NCBI RefSeq assembly: GCF_900142665.1
Contig: NZ_FRBR01000011.1
Location: 62,001 to 126,000, forward strand
Direction of reading: 5' to 3'
DNA length: 64,000 bases
From: Roseovarius pacificus
GTDB lineage: Bacteria; Pseudomonadota; Alphaproteobacteria; Rhodobacterales; Rhodobacteraceae
Part shown: positions 35,606 through 43,419 of the stretch, piece after piece
Layout of the letters: each line of letters begins with the position of its first letter
Numbering within the stretch: the first letter of the stretch is position 1
Position numbers and translations under genes: made by a program
The notes under the pieces: generated by a model
Databases searched by the model: none
Told to the model about the DNA's origin: nothing
What the model saw: the letters and a program-made list of their open reading frames with translations, nothing else

Positions 35606-36974
35606 TTGTCACCTCCCCGCTGGCCGCGATGTGCCAGCTTTGGATTGCGTTCAGATGGTAAACGGATTTCGTGCCCCGCACCTCGACCAGCTCCTGGAGC
35701 GTCGGCTGAATATAGCCAGTATCATCCACCGCACGGCTCTGAAGAACAGCTTCCTCTCCGGTCCATGTCCAGGGCAAACGAAAGCGCGTGTGGCACATGG
35801 GCAGGATCGGGCCTTCAAGCTCGGCCTCATGCCAGGTCTCTCCGCCATCCGCCGAAACCTCGACACTGGAAATCGCACCGCGCCCGGACCACGCCAGCCC
35901 CGTGATTTCGTAATACCCCGCCCGCGGCAATTTCATGGCCCCCGAGGGGAACGTGATGACCGACTTGGCGTCCATCTCCAGCGAGAACTGCCTCGCCGAT
36001 CCATCCGGCATGAGATCCGTGTATTTCGAGGTTTCCTCGCGCGTCATGAAGGGCTTGTCGCTCACTTCGAGACGGCGCAGCCATTTGATATGCGTGTTGC
36101 CCTCATAGCCCGGCAGCAGCAGACGCAGCGGATAGCCCTGTTCGGGGCGCAGCGCTTCACCGTTCTGAGCATAGGCCAGAATTGCATCGTCCATCGCCTT
36201 GTCGATCGGAACCGAGCGGGTCATGACCGCGGCATCCGCGCCTTCGGCCAGAATCCATGCGGCACCGTCCTGAATGCCGGCCATCTCCAGCACCGTGGAC
36301 AGGCGCACCCCGGTCCATTCCGAGGTCGAGGTCAGCCCATGCGTGCCCTGAACGGTCTTCAGCGTCGGCTGGACCCATTCCGTCAGGCCATTGCCCGAGC
36401 ACTCGATGAAATGCATTCGGCTGACCGCGGGCAAGCGCTTGAGATCGTCCATGGTAAAACGTATCGGCTGATCTACCATACCGTGCAAAATCAATGCATG
36501 CGTCCGAGGGTCGATCGCAGGAATGCCACCGTGATGACGCTCGAAATGCAGACCCGAAGGCGTGATGATACCGTGACCGGCGGCCAGCGGTGTCATCGAC
36601 CAACTGGAATCGAGGCTCGCGGTCGGATAGCGCCAGCGCACCTCGTTCTCGAACTGCGAACGCGATCCATAGCCGCCATCGTCCAGGATGATGCGGCCCT
36701 GTTCTTTGGTTGAATCGGGCTGAACCGGATATTCTATCGCGCCCGGAGGCGCCTCCGCCCTCGCCCGGCCACCGGATATGGCGGCGCCGCTCAGGGCCAG
36801 CCCCCCGGCCAGCAGACCGCGCCGGGTAAGTCCGTTGAACATGCCCTCCTTGCAGTCGCACTCTTCCGTTTCCTCTTCGGACAGGATGCGTCGCTCCAGT
36901 TCGACCAGGCTTTCAGCCATGTGCCGTTCGGCCTGCCCGTATCTGGATGGTGGAAAACGCTCGCTTTGTGACAT
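35592..36974 (-). CDS. soxC: SoxC-like sulfite dehydrogenase, molybdopterin subunit
   Basis: The 460-residue protein carries a Tat signal with RR at 51-52 (TRRGLLAGG), after an unusually long polar N-terminus. The molybdenum ligand is C192 in FIECSGNG, and the sulfite-oxidase dimerisation domain follows (YEITGLAWSGRGAISSVEVSADGG). The ATG at 36974 has GGGAGG in front. In thiosulfate oxidisers SoxCD acts with SoxXYZAB, but none of those are encoded here; acting as a stand-alone sulfite (or organosulfonate-derived sulfite) dehydrogenase is plausible. An IclR regulator is divergent. Confidence 0.9.
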   Translation of the reverse strand: MSQSERFPPSRYGQAERHMAESLVELERRILSEEETEECDCKEGMFNGLTRRGLLAGGLALSGAAISGGRARAEAPPGAIEYPVQPDSTKEQGRIILDDGGYGSRSQFENEVRWRYPTASLDSSWSMTPLAAGHGIITPSGLHFERHHGGIPAIDPRTHALILHGMVDQPIRFTMDDLKRLPAVSRMHFIECSGNGLTEWVQPTLKTVQGTHGLTSTSEWTGVRLSTVLEMAGIQDGAAWILAEGADAAVMTRSVPIDKAMDDAILAYAQNGEALRPEQGYPLRLLLPGYEGNTHIKWLRRLEVSDKPFMTREETSKYTDLMPDGSARQFSLEMDAKSVITFPSGAMKLPRAGYYEITGLAWSGRGAISSVEVSADGGETWHEAELEGPILPMCHTRFRLPWTWTGEEAVLQSRAVDDTGYIQPTLQELVEVRGTKSVYHLNAIQSWHIAASGEVTNVHA

Positions 36975-37018
36975 TGTGTCCTCCCTGGTTGGCTGGCTCT
37001 CGACTGGCCAGGATTCTC

Positions 37019-37044
37019 ATTATATGGGAAGGCTGCCTTATAAC
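37019..37044. promoter_or_regulatory. palindrome overlapping divergent -10 boxes between soxC and iclR
   Basis: A 24-base imperfect palindrome (37020-37043) has arms of the form TTATAnGGnA and TnCCnTATAA. It contains TATAAT on the minus strand (37024-37019), a fitting -10 for soxC, and TATAAC on the plus strand (37039-37044) for iclR. This is the expected place for an IclR autoregulatory operator. Confidence 0.45.
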
Positions 37045-37057
37045 ATGGAGCTTGTAA

Positions 37058-37795
37058 ATGGACGATCGCACTCTCTCACTGCTGGAAGGCATCACTCAGC
37101 TTGGAGAGTCCGCCACCGCCCGGACGATCGCCGCGGCCTGCCCGATGCCGCAGGCCACCGCATATCGCCGCCTGTCCGAACTGGAAACGCTAGGTGTTGT
37201 GGAACGATCGGGCCGTGGCTTTCGGATCGGCGGGCGGCTCTATCGCCTGCTGGCCTCCGGTCTGAACACCGAGACACTCATCTCGACGGTTTCACCCGCC
37301 GCCGCCGCGCTTGCAGAGGCCACCGGCGAGGTCTGTTTCGCGGCCCGCCTTGTCGACACACAAGTCGAGATTTTCCTGACGGAAAGCCCACGGGCCGCAA
37401 CCGGCGTGTCGGTGGTGCCCCCCTTAGGAAACCGCCCCGCGAGTATCTGTTCAGCCGCAAAGGCGATCCTTGCCCATCTGCCGCCGGGATTGCGGTCTGA
37501 AATCCTGGCCGCGTCGGCCGAATATTTCCACCAGCTACCGGCGCGACACCCCGAAGATCTGGAGACAGACCTGATCGGCGTACAAGAGACGGGCATTGCC
37601 TATTGCATCGGGGACGAAGACCCGGACTGCGCGAGTATCGCGGCTCCGGTGAAACTGTCGGGCGGCTACGGACAGCTTTGCCTCGGCCTGTCCGGCCCGC
37701 GCAGCCGCATAACGGAAAAACTGCGTGGCGAACTGGCCAGTGAACTGCGCTATCATGTCGAACGGCTGGAGGCGTCAGGGAAATTGAACTTCTGA
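37058..37795 (+). CDS. IclR-family transcriptional regulator
   Basis: The 245-residue protein has an N-terminal winged helix (residues 3-60; TARTIAAACPMPQATAYRRLSELETLGVVERSG) and a GAF-like effector domain (about 75-235) with CSAAKAILAHLPP, typical of IclR. The ATG at 37058 follows GGAG by 7 bases. It is divergent from the soxCD-like genes and probably controls them; the effector may be an organosulfur compound, a guess from context. Confidence 0.85.
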   Translation: MDDRTLSLLEGITQLGESATARTIAAACPMPQATAYRRLSELETLGVVERSGRGFRIGGRLYRLLASGLNTETLISTVSPAAAALAEATGEVCFAARLVDTQVEIFLTESPRAATGVSVVPPLGNRPASICSAAKAILAHLPPGLRSEILAASAEYFHQLPARHPEDLETDLIGVQETGIAYCIGDEDPDCASIAAPVKLSGGYGQLCLGLSGPRSRITEKLRGELASELRYHVERLEASGKLNF

Positions 37796-37923
37796 AGCAC
37801 ACGGCCATTCGACTCCGGCAGCCCTAGACACAACCTTGCATGGGTCGCCTACACCCTTGAGGCGCTCCGCGAAGGCGCGCAAGATTCCGTCATGCACCGA
37901 AGCGACCAACCCCGCCCCGCGTG

Positions 37924-38412
37924 TCAGGTCGCGCCCTGCAAGGCCGCCTCGATGCCCGCGATGTCGATTTTCTGCATCTCCATCATCGCAGCCTGCGCAC
38001 GTGCCGAAGCGTCCCGGTCCGGGTGCGACAGCGCCTCCATCAGGACTCTCGGAGTAATCTGCCAGCGATAGCCCCAGCGATCCTTGCACCAGCCGCACAT
38101 GATGGGCTCTCCGCCATTACCCACGATGGCATCCCAGAGCCGGTCCGTCTCAGCCTGGTCCTCGGTATAGACCTGCAACGAATAGGCATCGTTGGGTTGC
38201 ACATGCGGACCGGCATTGAGCAGCGCATAAGGCAGGCCGAGAAGGGTCATCTCGACCACCTGAACGGTCCCGGCTGGCGCGCTCGGCGCTCCTTCGGGCA
38301 CGCGGATCACGTTGTCCACATGGCTGTCCGGGAAGGTGGCGGCATAGAACTCCGCCGCCGCTTCGGCCTCGGTATCGAACCAGAGGAACACAGCAGCCTT
38401 TCGTTTCGTCAT
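37924..38412 (-). CDS. VOC-family (PhnB/3-demethylubiquinone methyltransferase-like) protein
   Basis: The 162-residue protein starts MTKRKAAVFLWFDTEAEAAAEFYAATFPDS and contains GWCKDRWGYRWQITPRVL, both standard in the PhnB subset of the VOC superfamily. No enzymatic function is established for this subset. It follows the DUF1428/GST/VOC gene set on the same strand after a 128-base gap, so it may have its own promoter. Confidence 0.8.
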   Translation of the reverse strand: MTKRKAAVFLWFDTEAEAAAEFYAATFPDSHVDNVIRVPEGAPSAPAGTVQVVEMTLLGLPYALLNAGPHVQPNDAYSLQVYTEDQAETDRLWDAIVGNGGEPIMCGWCKDRWGYRWQITPRVLMEALSHPDRDASARAQAAMMEMQKIDIAGIEAALQGAT

Positions 38413-38540
38413 CGTTTTTCTCCTCTCAAAGGGCAGTCTTGACAGTGCATCGGAGTGTCACGCGGGTATCTGCGGGACCCGTCCGACACCCTGTCAGAAC
38501 TGCTGCCCGTCAATTCGCCAGACCTTGCACTGATCACAGT

Positions 38541-38894
38541 TCAGGCACTGTCCTCGAATATCGGGGTAAAGCCGCCCCACATCATGCGCTTGCCATCGAA
38601 GGGCATGTCCATGTCCTGCCAGCGCGGGTCGGTCTGCATGCTGGCGCCGCATTTGTCATGCGTTTCCTTGTCCGGCCAGATCATCCACGAAAAGCAGACC
38701 GATTCACCGTCCTCCAGGGCCACCGCGCGATTGAAATCGGTGTGTTTGCCTTCGGGAATCTGATCGCCCCAGGTTTCCATGATCTGCAAGGCTCCGTACT
38801 CCCTGAAAAGCGGCCAGGCCTTGCGGGCGCTTTCGATATAAGCCTCCTTGTTCCCGTTCGGGACGGGGGTGAGGAATCCGGCAATATAGGTCAT
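38541..38894 (-). CDS. DUF1428 family protein
   Basis: The ATG at 38894 (MTYIAGFLTPVP) overlaps the stop of the GST gene (ATGA) and gives 117 residues, the family's usual size. WGDQIPEGKHTDFNRAVALEDGE and SWMIWPDKETHD are typical; the fold is a dimeric alpha-beta barrel. Function is unknown; members are often beside VOC and HxlR genes, as here. Confidence 0.82.
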   Translation of the reverse strand: MTYIAGFLTPVPNGNKEAYIESARKAWPLFREYGALQIMETWGDQIPEGKHTDFNRAVALEDGESVCFSWMIWPDKETHDKCGASMQTDPRWQDMDMPFDGKRMMWGGFTPIFEDSA

Positions 38895-39610
38895 GTCGTC
38901 TCTCCTTGTATGGCTTGAAGCTCCGCCATCCATGCGTCGAAACCGGGCGGCGGATTACCCGTGAAACCGGCCATTTGCGCGGCCAGTGCTCTCTGAAAGG
39001 CGGGCCGTTCGGTGCCCCGCGCGACATAGTCGGCGAGATTGGGGAAGGGTTCGATCAGCCCTTCGCCCTCGATGATCCGAAGAACGCTGACCATCATCAG
39101 GTCACCCGCGCTGAAGCGGCCCGTGAACCACTCCGCCGCCCCGAGCCGAGCCGACGCCTCCTGCAACCGTTCTTCGATCCGCGTGTCGATCCCCGGCAAA
39201 CGCGGCGCCGACCAGGGTTCGGTGGCCTCGAAGATCGTCGCCATGGAGCGATCCATGATTGGCGGCTCCAGCGTGTTCAGCGCAGCGAAAAGCCATTCGA
39301 GCGCCCGCGCCCGCCCGGCGGGGTCCTCGGGCATGAGGCCGGGAAACCGTTCGGCGATATGCCAGACGATGGCGCCGCTTTCGAACAGCGTCAGGTCGCC
39401 CTCTTCGTAGGTTGGCACCTGCCCGAACGGTTGCAGGGCACGGTGCGCGGCCTCCTTCTGCTGCCCCTGCGGAAGACAGCGAACGGCATAATCCTGACCG
39501 ACCTCTTCCAGCGCCCAGCGAACACGCAGGTCACGCACCTGCCCCTTGGCGAAATCCGGCACCCAGTCGAAGGCGGTGATCGTGATCGGGGCGTCCGCCT
39601 TAACCGGCAT
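38891..39610 (-). CDS. glutathione S-transferase family protein
   Basis: The 239-residue protein has an N-terminal thioredoxin-like domain (about 10-92, with FGQVPTYEEGDLTLFESGAI, where the cis-Pro and ES glutathione contacts lie) and a helical C-terminal domain. It overlaps the VOC gene upstream by 11 bases and DUF1428 downstream by 4, so the three form one unit under the divergent HxlR regulator. A detoxification role is likely but the substrate is unknown. Confidence 0.85.
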   Translation of the reverse strand: MPVKADAPITITAFDWVPDFAKGQVRDLRVRWALEEVGQDYAVRCLPQGQQKEAAHRALQPFGQVPTYEEGDLTLFESGAIVWHIAERFPGLMPEDPAGRARALEWLFAALNTLEPPIMDRSMATIFEATEPWSAPRLPGIDTRIEERLQEASARLGAAEWFTGRFSAGDLMMVSVLRIIEGEGLIEPFPNLADYVARGTERPAFQRALAAQMAGFTGNPPPGFDAWMAELQAIQGETT

Positions 39611-40034
39611 GGGACATCTCCGCCGGCCCCTTCTCGACCGCCTCGGCGCTCATCCACATGGGCTCCCAGATATGTCCGTCGGGATCGGCAAAGCTGCGGC
39701 CGTACATGAACCCGTGCTCCTGCACCGGACAAGGATCGCCCGCGCCACCCGCAGCCACGGCGGCGTCGGTGATGGCATCCACCGCCTCACGGTCCGCACG
39801 GCTGATACACAGCAGCACCTGTGCTTCGGTCGCGGGATCGACCCGGCGCCGGTCGGTGAAGCTCGACCAGAACTCATGGGTCAGCAACATCACCCGTATA
39901 TTGTCCGATAAGACCATGCTCGCCGCGAGGTGATTGGTAAATCTGGTGTCCTTGGTGAAACCGATCGCCTCGTAGAACGCCATCGAACGCTCGAGGTCTG
40001 CCACCGGCAGGTTTATGAAGATCATCTGTGACAT
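39600..40034 (-). CDS. VOC-family glyoxalase-like protein
   Basis: The ATG at 40034 (MSQMIFINLPVADLERSMAFYEAIGF) with upstream CAGGAGGAAA gives 144 residues; a longer reading would cover the HxlR promoter. RSFADPDGHIWEPMWM supplies a typical C-terminal metal ligand (Glu). It is the first gene of the unit controlled, by position, by the divergent HxlR regulator. Confidence 0.83.
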   Translation of the reverse strand: MSQMIFINLPVADLERSMAFYEAIGFTKDTRFTNHLAASMVLSDNIRVMLLTHEFWSSFTDRRRVDPATEAQVLLCISRADREAVDAITDAAVAAGGAGDPCPVQEHGFMYGRSFADPDGHIWEPMWMSAEAVEKGPAEMSHAG

Positions 40035-40101
40035 CGCGTTTCCTCCTGAGTCGCGTCGTCGATATGGACAGGCTACGAGAATGAGATTATAAAAAGCAAC
40101 C

Positions 40102-40785
40102 ATGAAGTTACAAAAAGAAACTAAACCGGCAAAAAACCCCCATGGCCGCTGGTACGGCGATGCCTGCGGCACGGCCTTCGGCCTCGAGCTCCTGGGGGAA
40201 CGCTGGTCACTGCTGATCGTGCGCGAGTTGATGTTGGGGCCGCGACGCTTCAGCGACATTCGCGCAAACCTGCCGGGAATCAGTGCCAAGGTGCTGACCG
40301 AACGGCTTGCCGGGCTCGAGGCAAACGGCGTGGTCCTGCGCTCGACCGCGCCCGAACCCGCACCTGCACAGCTCTACGGCCTGACCGAATGGGGCTATGC
40401 CGCGGAACCGGTCATTCAGGAACTGGGCCGATGGGCCGCCGCCTCCCCGCTGCACGACCCGACCCTGCCCCTGTCACCGGTTTCCTTCATGCTCTCGTTG
40501 CGAACAATGCTTGATGCCGAGGCGGCACGGGGCATGGAGGCAGAGGTCGTCTTTCTCATCGGCACCGCCCGGTTCACGGCCCGGCTGACGAAAGGCACGC
40601 TGCCGGTGACACGGGGCGAAACCGAAACGCCCGACCTCCTCTTCAAGGCCCCCGCCGCACCGCCCCTCGCAGCCGTCTTCTACGGCGACGCCCCCTCCGA
40701 GACCGTTGGCGTGCAGGTCACCGGCGATCCGGGGCTGGCACAAAAGTTCACCGCCATTTTCAAGCTCCCGGAACCTTACCTTTAA
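40102..40785 (+). CDS. HxlR-family regulator with C-terminal SCP2-like domain
   Basis: The 227-residue protein has an HxlR winged helix (about 20-105; CGTAFGLELLGERWSLLIVRELMLGPRRFSDIRANLPGIS) that replaces MarR-like domains in this family, then a C-terminal region (125-225) resembling a sterol-carrier-type ligand pocket. It is divergent from the VOC/GST/DUF1428 unit, whose expression it likely controls. TTATAAAAAG in the 67-bp spacer and TTACAAAAAG just inside the gene may be binding half-sites (weak). Confidence 0.85.
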   Translation: MKLQKETKPAKNPHGRWYGDACGTAFGLELLGERWSLLIVRELMLGPRRFSDIRANLPGISAKVLTERLAGLEANGVVLRSTAPEPAPAQLYGLTEWGYAAEPVIQELGRWAAASPLHDPTLPLSPVSFMLSLRTMLDAEAARGMEAEVVFLIGTARFTARLTKGTLPVTRGETETPDLLFKAPAAPPLAAVFYGDAPSETVGVQVTGDPGLAQKFTAIFKLPEPYL

Positions 40786-40907
40786 GGCAGGGGCAACACC
40801 CGGTCCTTGCCTGACCAGCCAGTCCCGAAGATCCTGTCAGGTTCTCAAACGAAAAACTCCGCAGTTTTGCCATAAGCCTCCGGCGCAGAGGCCCCGAGCG
40901 AGTCAGA

Positions 40908-40923
40908 GTTGACAGGTGTCAAC
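40908..40923. promoter_or_regulatory. isolated 16-bp palindrome, possible operator
   Basis: GTTGACAGGTGTCAAC has perfect 7-base arms and lies in the 291-bp gap between the HxlR and ArsR genes. The rest of that gap (40786-41076) holds a weak hairpin just after the HxlR stop (40785-40812) and the ArsR promoter; no further gene is seen. Confidence 0.35.
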
Positions 40924-41041
40924 CAACGGCGCTTCGCCGCCGCCGAGTTCGGGCGGGTATCCCTGCAATTTATTCACTGGCTTGTGGCGAATGATTGTCA
41001 TTGCTGCATTGCCAGATAGTAAGGAAATTACCTAAGTGTTA

Positions 41042-41086
41042 TTGACACATCTTTCCGCTAGATGTTACTTAGGCATATGGCTAAGT
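41042..41086 (+). promoter_or_regulatory. arsR-type promoter with operator palindrome over the start codon
   Basis: TTGACA (41042-41047) is followed at 17 bases by TTACTT (41065-41070). The 20-bp palindrome ACTTAGGCATATGGCTAAGT (41067-41086; only two mismatched positions) covers the -10 region and the ATG at 41077. A further half-site CTAAGT lies at 41032-41037. This fits repression by the ArsR protein of its own gene; transcription starting near 41077 would be leaderless. Confidence 0.55.
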
Positions 41087-41418
41087 TTGATTCGAACCTC
41101 GATCTTTGTTTCTCCGCGCTCGGCGATCCGACACGGCGAATGATCCTGCAACGCCTTGCCCGCGGCGCGGCAAGCGTCAGCGAACTGGCGAAGCCACACG
41201 ACATGGCGCTTCCGTCCTTCATGGGACATCTCAGGAAACTGGAAGACGCCGGGCTGATCACCTCGACAAAGCAGGGCAGAACACGCGTTTGCGAACTGAC
41301 CCCTGACGCGTTCACGCCCGCCAGGGACTGGTTGAGCGAGCAAAGCGCCGTCTGGGAAGGGCGCCTCGACCGTCTTGATGATTATGTCACCACCCTCATG
41401 AAGGAGCGCGAGAAATGA
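41077..41418 (+). CDS. ArsR-family transcriptional regulator
   Basis: The 113-residue protein (MAKFDSNLDLCFSALGDPTRRMILQRLARGAASVSELAKPHDMALPSFMGHLRKLE) is a stand-alone winged helix of the ArsR/SmtB type that lacks the metal-binding ELCVCDL motif. I prefer the ATG at 41077 to that at 41062: family proteins begin with such a short lead and the operator is centred there, although neither has a good ribosome site. It overlaps the AHSA1 gene by 4 bases. ArsR-AHSA1 pairs are frequent and self-regulated. Confidence 0.85.
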   Translation: MAKFDSNLDLCFSALGDPTRRMILQRLARGAASVSELAKPHDMALPSFMGHLRKLEDAGLITSTKQGRTRVCELTPDAFTPARDWLSEQSAVWEGRLDRLDDYVTTLMKEREK

Positions 41419-41882
41419 ACCTCAACCCTGAAACGGATCTCAGCTTTACGCGGACCCTCAATGCGCCTCGCTCGGTCCTTTGGGAATGCTGGACAACCCC
41501 GGAACACATCATGCATTTCTTTATGCCCAAACCCCACAGCCTCGATGCCTGCGAGATCGACCTGCGGGTCGGCGGCAAGTTCAACACGATAATGAACATC
41601 GACGGCCAACAGATAGAGAACAAGGGGGTTTACCTCGAAGTCGTCGATGGCAGGCGGCTTGTCTTTACCGACACCTATAGCGAAGGCTGGGCACCGGCAC
41701 CCGACCCGTTCATGACAGCCATCATCGAGTTCGAGGACGATGGCAATGGCGGCACAACCTACACCGCAATTGCAAGGCATCGCTCGTCCGAGGCACGGCA
41801 GACCCACGAGGATATGGGGTTCTTCGGTGGGTGGGGCACCGTCGCCACACAGCTTGAAGATTACGCGCAATCGCTCTCGTAA
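41415..41882 (+). CDS. SRPBCC (AHSA1-like) domain protein
   Basis: A 155-residue START-like protein with PRSVLWECWTTPEHIMHFFMP, DLRVGGKF and a C-terminal GWGTVATQLEDYA helix, the standard AHSA1/CalC pattern. It may bind a hydrophobic small molecule. It is co-translated with the ArsR regulator (ATGA overlap). The 257 bases after it, up to the convergent thiolase gene, hold no convincing gene. Confidence 0.85.
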   Translation: MNLNPETDLSFTRTLNAPRSVLWECWTTPEHIMHFFMPKPHSLDACEIDLRVGGKFNTIMNIDGQQIENKGVYLEVVDGRRLVFTDTYSEGWAPAPDPFMTAIIEFEDDGNGGTTYTAIARHRSSEARQTHEDMGFFGGWGTVATQLEDYAQSLS

Positions 41883-42139
41883 GGGAGCGCCGCAGAGAAT
41901 CGCAACGCGAACGTCCCCGAAATGACCCGGCGATGGATCGGCATGCACGCCGCATCAATTGCGCCAAAACTGATTGGCGCCGATGTTGCAGAGAATTCCC
42001 TGCGCGAACCGGGCTGGCCGGATGGCTATGCCCTGATGATTGGCTGATCGAACTGACCTGCCTCGCGCTCTACCTGCTGCCCGGGTCGAGCATACTCGGG
42101 GCGGTGTTGAAATCAATAAAGTGACGATCCCGCTTGCAG

Positions 42140-43330
42140 TCACGCCCCGGTATTTTCCACGATCACAGCGATACCTTGCCCGCCGCCGATACACATGGTG
42201 ACAAGCCCAAACCGCCCTTTGATCCGTTTCAATTCATAGGCCAGCTTGACCAGCAGGATGGCGCCCGACGCGCCGATTGGATGACCCAGAGCGATCGCTC
42301 CACCATTTGGATTGGTCTTGTTTTCGGGAAAGCCCAGGTCCTTTGCTATCGCGCAAGCCTGTGCAGCGAAGGCTTCATTGGATTCGATGACATCCATGTC
42401 GGCAACGCTCAAACCAGCACGGTTCAAAGCCTGCCGTACCGCAGGAATCGGCCCAAGCCCCATAACAGCGGGCGCAACTCCTCCGTGACCGTAGGACACG
42501 ATCTTCGCCAGAGGTGTCAGCCCCCGTTCCAACGCGACCGCGCCTTCCATCAGAACGACAGCGGCAGCGCCGTCGTTAATACCCGAGGCATTGCCAGCCG
42601 TAACCGAACCTTCACGGTCGAAGACAGGTCTGAGTTTGCGCATATCCTCAAGAGTTGCCTCGGCGCGAACATGTTCGTCGACATAAAATACAGTTTCGGC
42701 ACGCCCTTTCTTCACAGTTATCGGAAGAATTTGCTCTTGGAAGCGTCCTTCGGCGATAGCATGTGCTGCGCGCCGATGCGACTCCACAGCCAAACGATCC
42801 TGAACATCCCTGTCGATGCCGTATTGCTTGGCCACATTCTCGGCCGTAACCCCCATATGTCCGTTCCCAAAAGGATCGGTCAGGGCGCCAACCATCATGT
42901 CGGTTGCGCCGGTGTCGCCCATTTTCTGGCCGAACCTCGCCTGTGACATCAGATGCCCGGCCCGGCTCATGCTTTCTGCTCCACCCGCAATGGCAATTTC
43001 AGCATTCCCAAGAAGGATGGCTTCCGACGCGGTGACGACTGCCTGCAAACCCGACCCGCAGAGACGGTTCAATGTGAGTGCAGGAGAAGTTTCCGGAATA
43101 CCCGCGCGGATGGCTGCGACACGTGAAAGATACATATCCTCCGGCGCTGTATGGATCACATTGCCAAAAACCGTCTGACCGACATCTTTCGCATCTGCGC
43201 CGGATCGCACGATGGCCTCTCGCGCGACAGTGGCGGCAAGTTCGCAAGGAGTTATGCCCGCCAGTGCCCCACCCAATTCTCCGATGGCCGTGCGAACACC
43301 CGACGCGATGACGACTTCTCTGCTACCCAT
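42140..43330 (-). CDS. acetyl-CoA acetyltransferase (type II thiolase)
   Basis: The 396-residue protein shows all thiolase active-site blocks: nucleophile in NRLCGSGLQAV, GGAESMSRAGHLM, NGGAIALGHPIGASGA and the second cysteine in MCIGGGQG. It resembles AtoB/PhaA/BktB biosynthetic-type thiolases, which cleave acetoacetyl-CoA or short 3-oxoacyl-CoA. It is the last gene of the IclR-linked operon, 89 bases after the phosphotransferase gene, and would carry out the final cleavage to acetyl-CoA. Confidence 0.92.
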   Translation of the reverse strand: MGSREVVIASGVRTAIGELGGALAGITPCELAATVAREAIVRSGADAKDVGQTVFGNVIHTAPEDMYLSRVAAIRAGIPETSPALTLNRLCGSGLQAVVTASEAILLGNAEIAIAGGAESMSRAGHLMSQARFGQKMGDTGATDMMVGALTDPFGNGHMGVTAENVAKQYGIDRDVQDRLAVESHRRAAHAIAEGRFQEQILPITVKKGRAETVFYVDEHVRAEATLEDMRKLRPVFDREGSVTAGNASGINDGAAAVVLMEGAVALERGLTPLAKIVSYGHGGVAPAVMGLGPIPAVRQALNRAGLSVADMDVIESNEAFAAQACAIAKDLGFPENKTNPNGGAIALGHPIGASGAILLVKLAYELKRIKGRFGLVTMCIGGGQGIAVIVENTGA

Positions 43331-43419
43331 TTTTGGTCCTCTAAATTCACGGCCCCGCTCCTTACGGAGTTTCCTCGGGCGCTCCTGTGTTCAAAGCCAC
43401 GTGACGATCGCTACCGCGC

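Noticed and set aside
37796..37923. Possible small gene between iclR and the VOC gene
   Set aside because: Frames here are shadows without ribosome site or family; the stretch seems to be plain intergenic sequence.
40785..40812. Hairpin after the HxlR gene as a terminator
   Set aside because: The stem includes a G-T pair, the loop is 12 bases and there is no U-tract, so the support is too weak for a separate feature.
41883..42139. Short frames after the AHSA1 gene (for example 41922-42047, 41 codons)
   Set aside because: No ribosome site, no known family and a convergent position; could be decayed sequence but cannot be supported as a gene.
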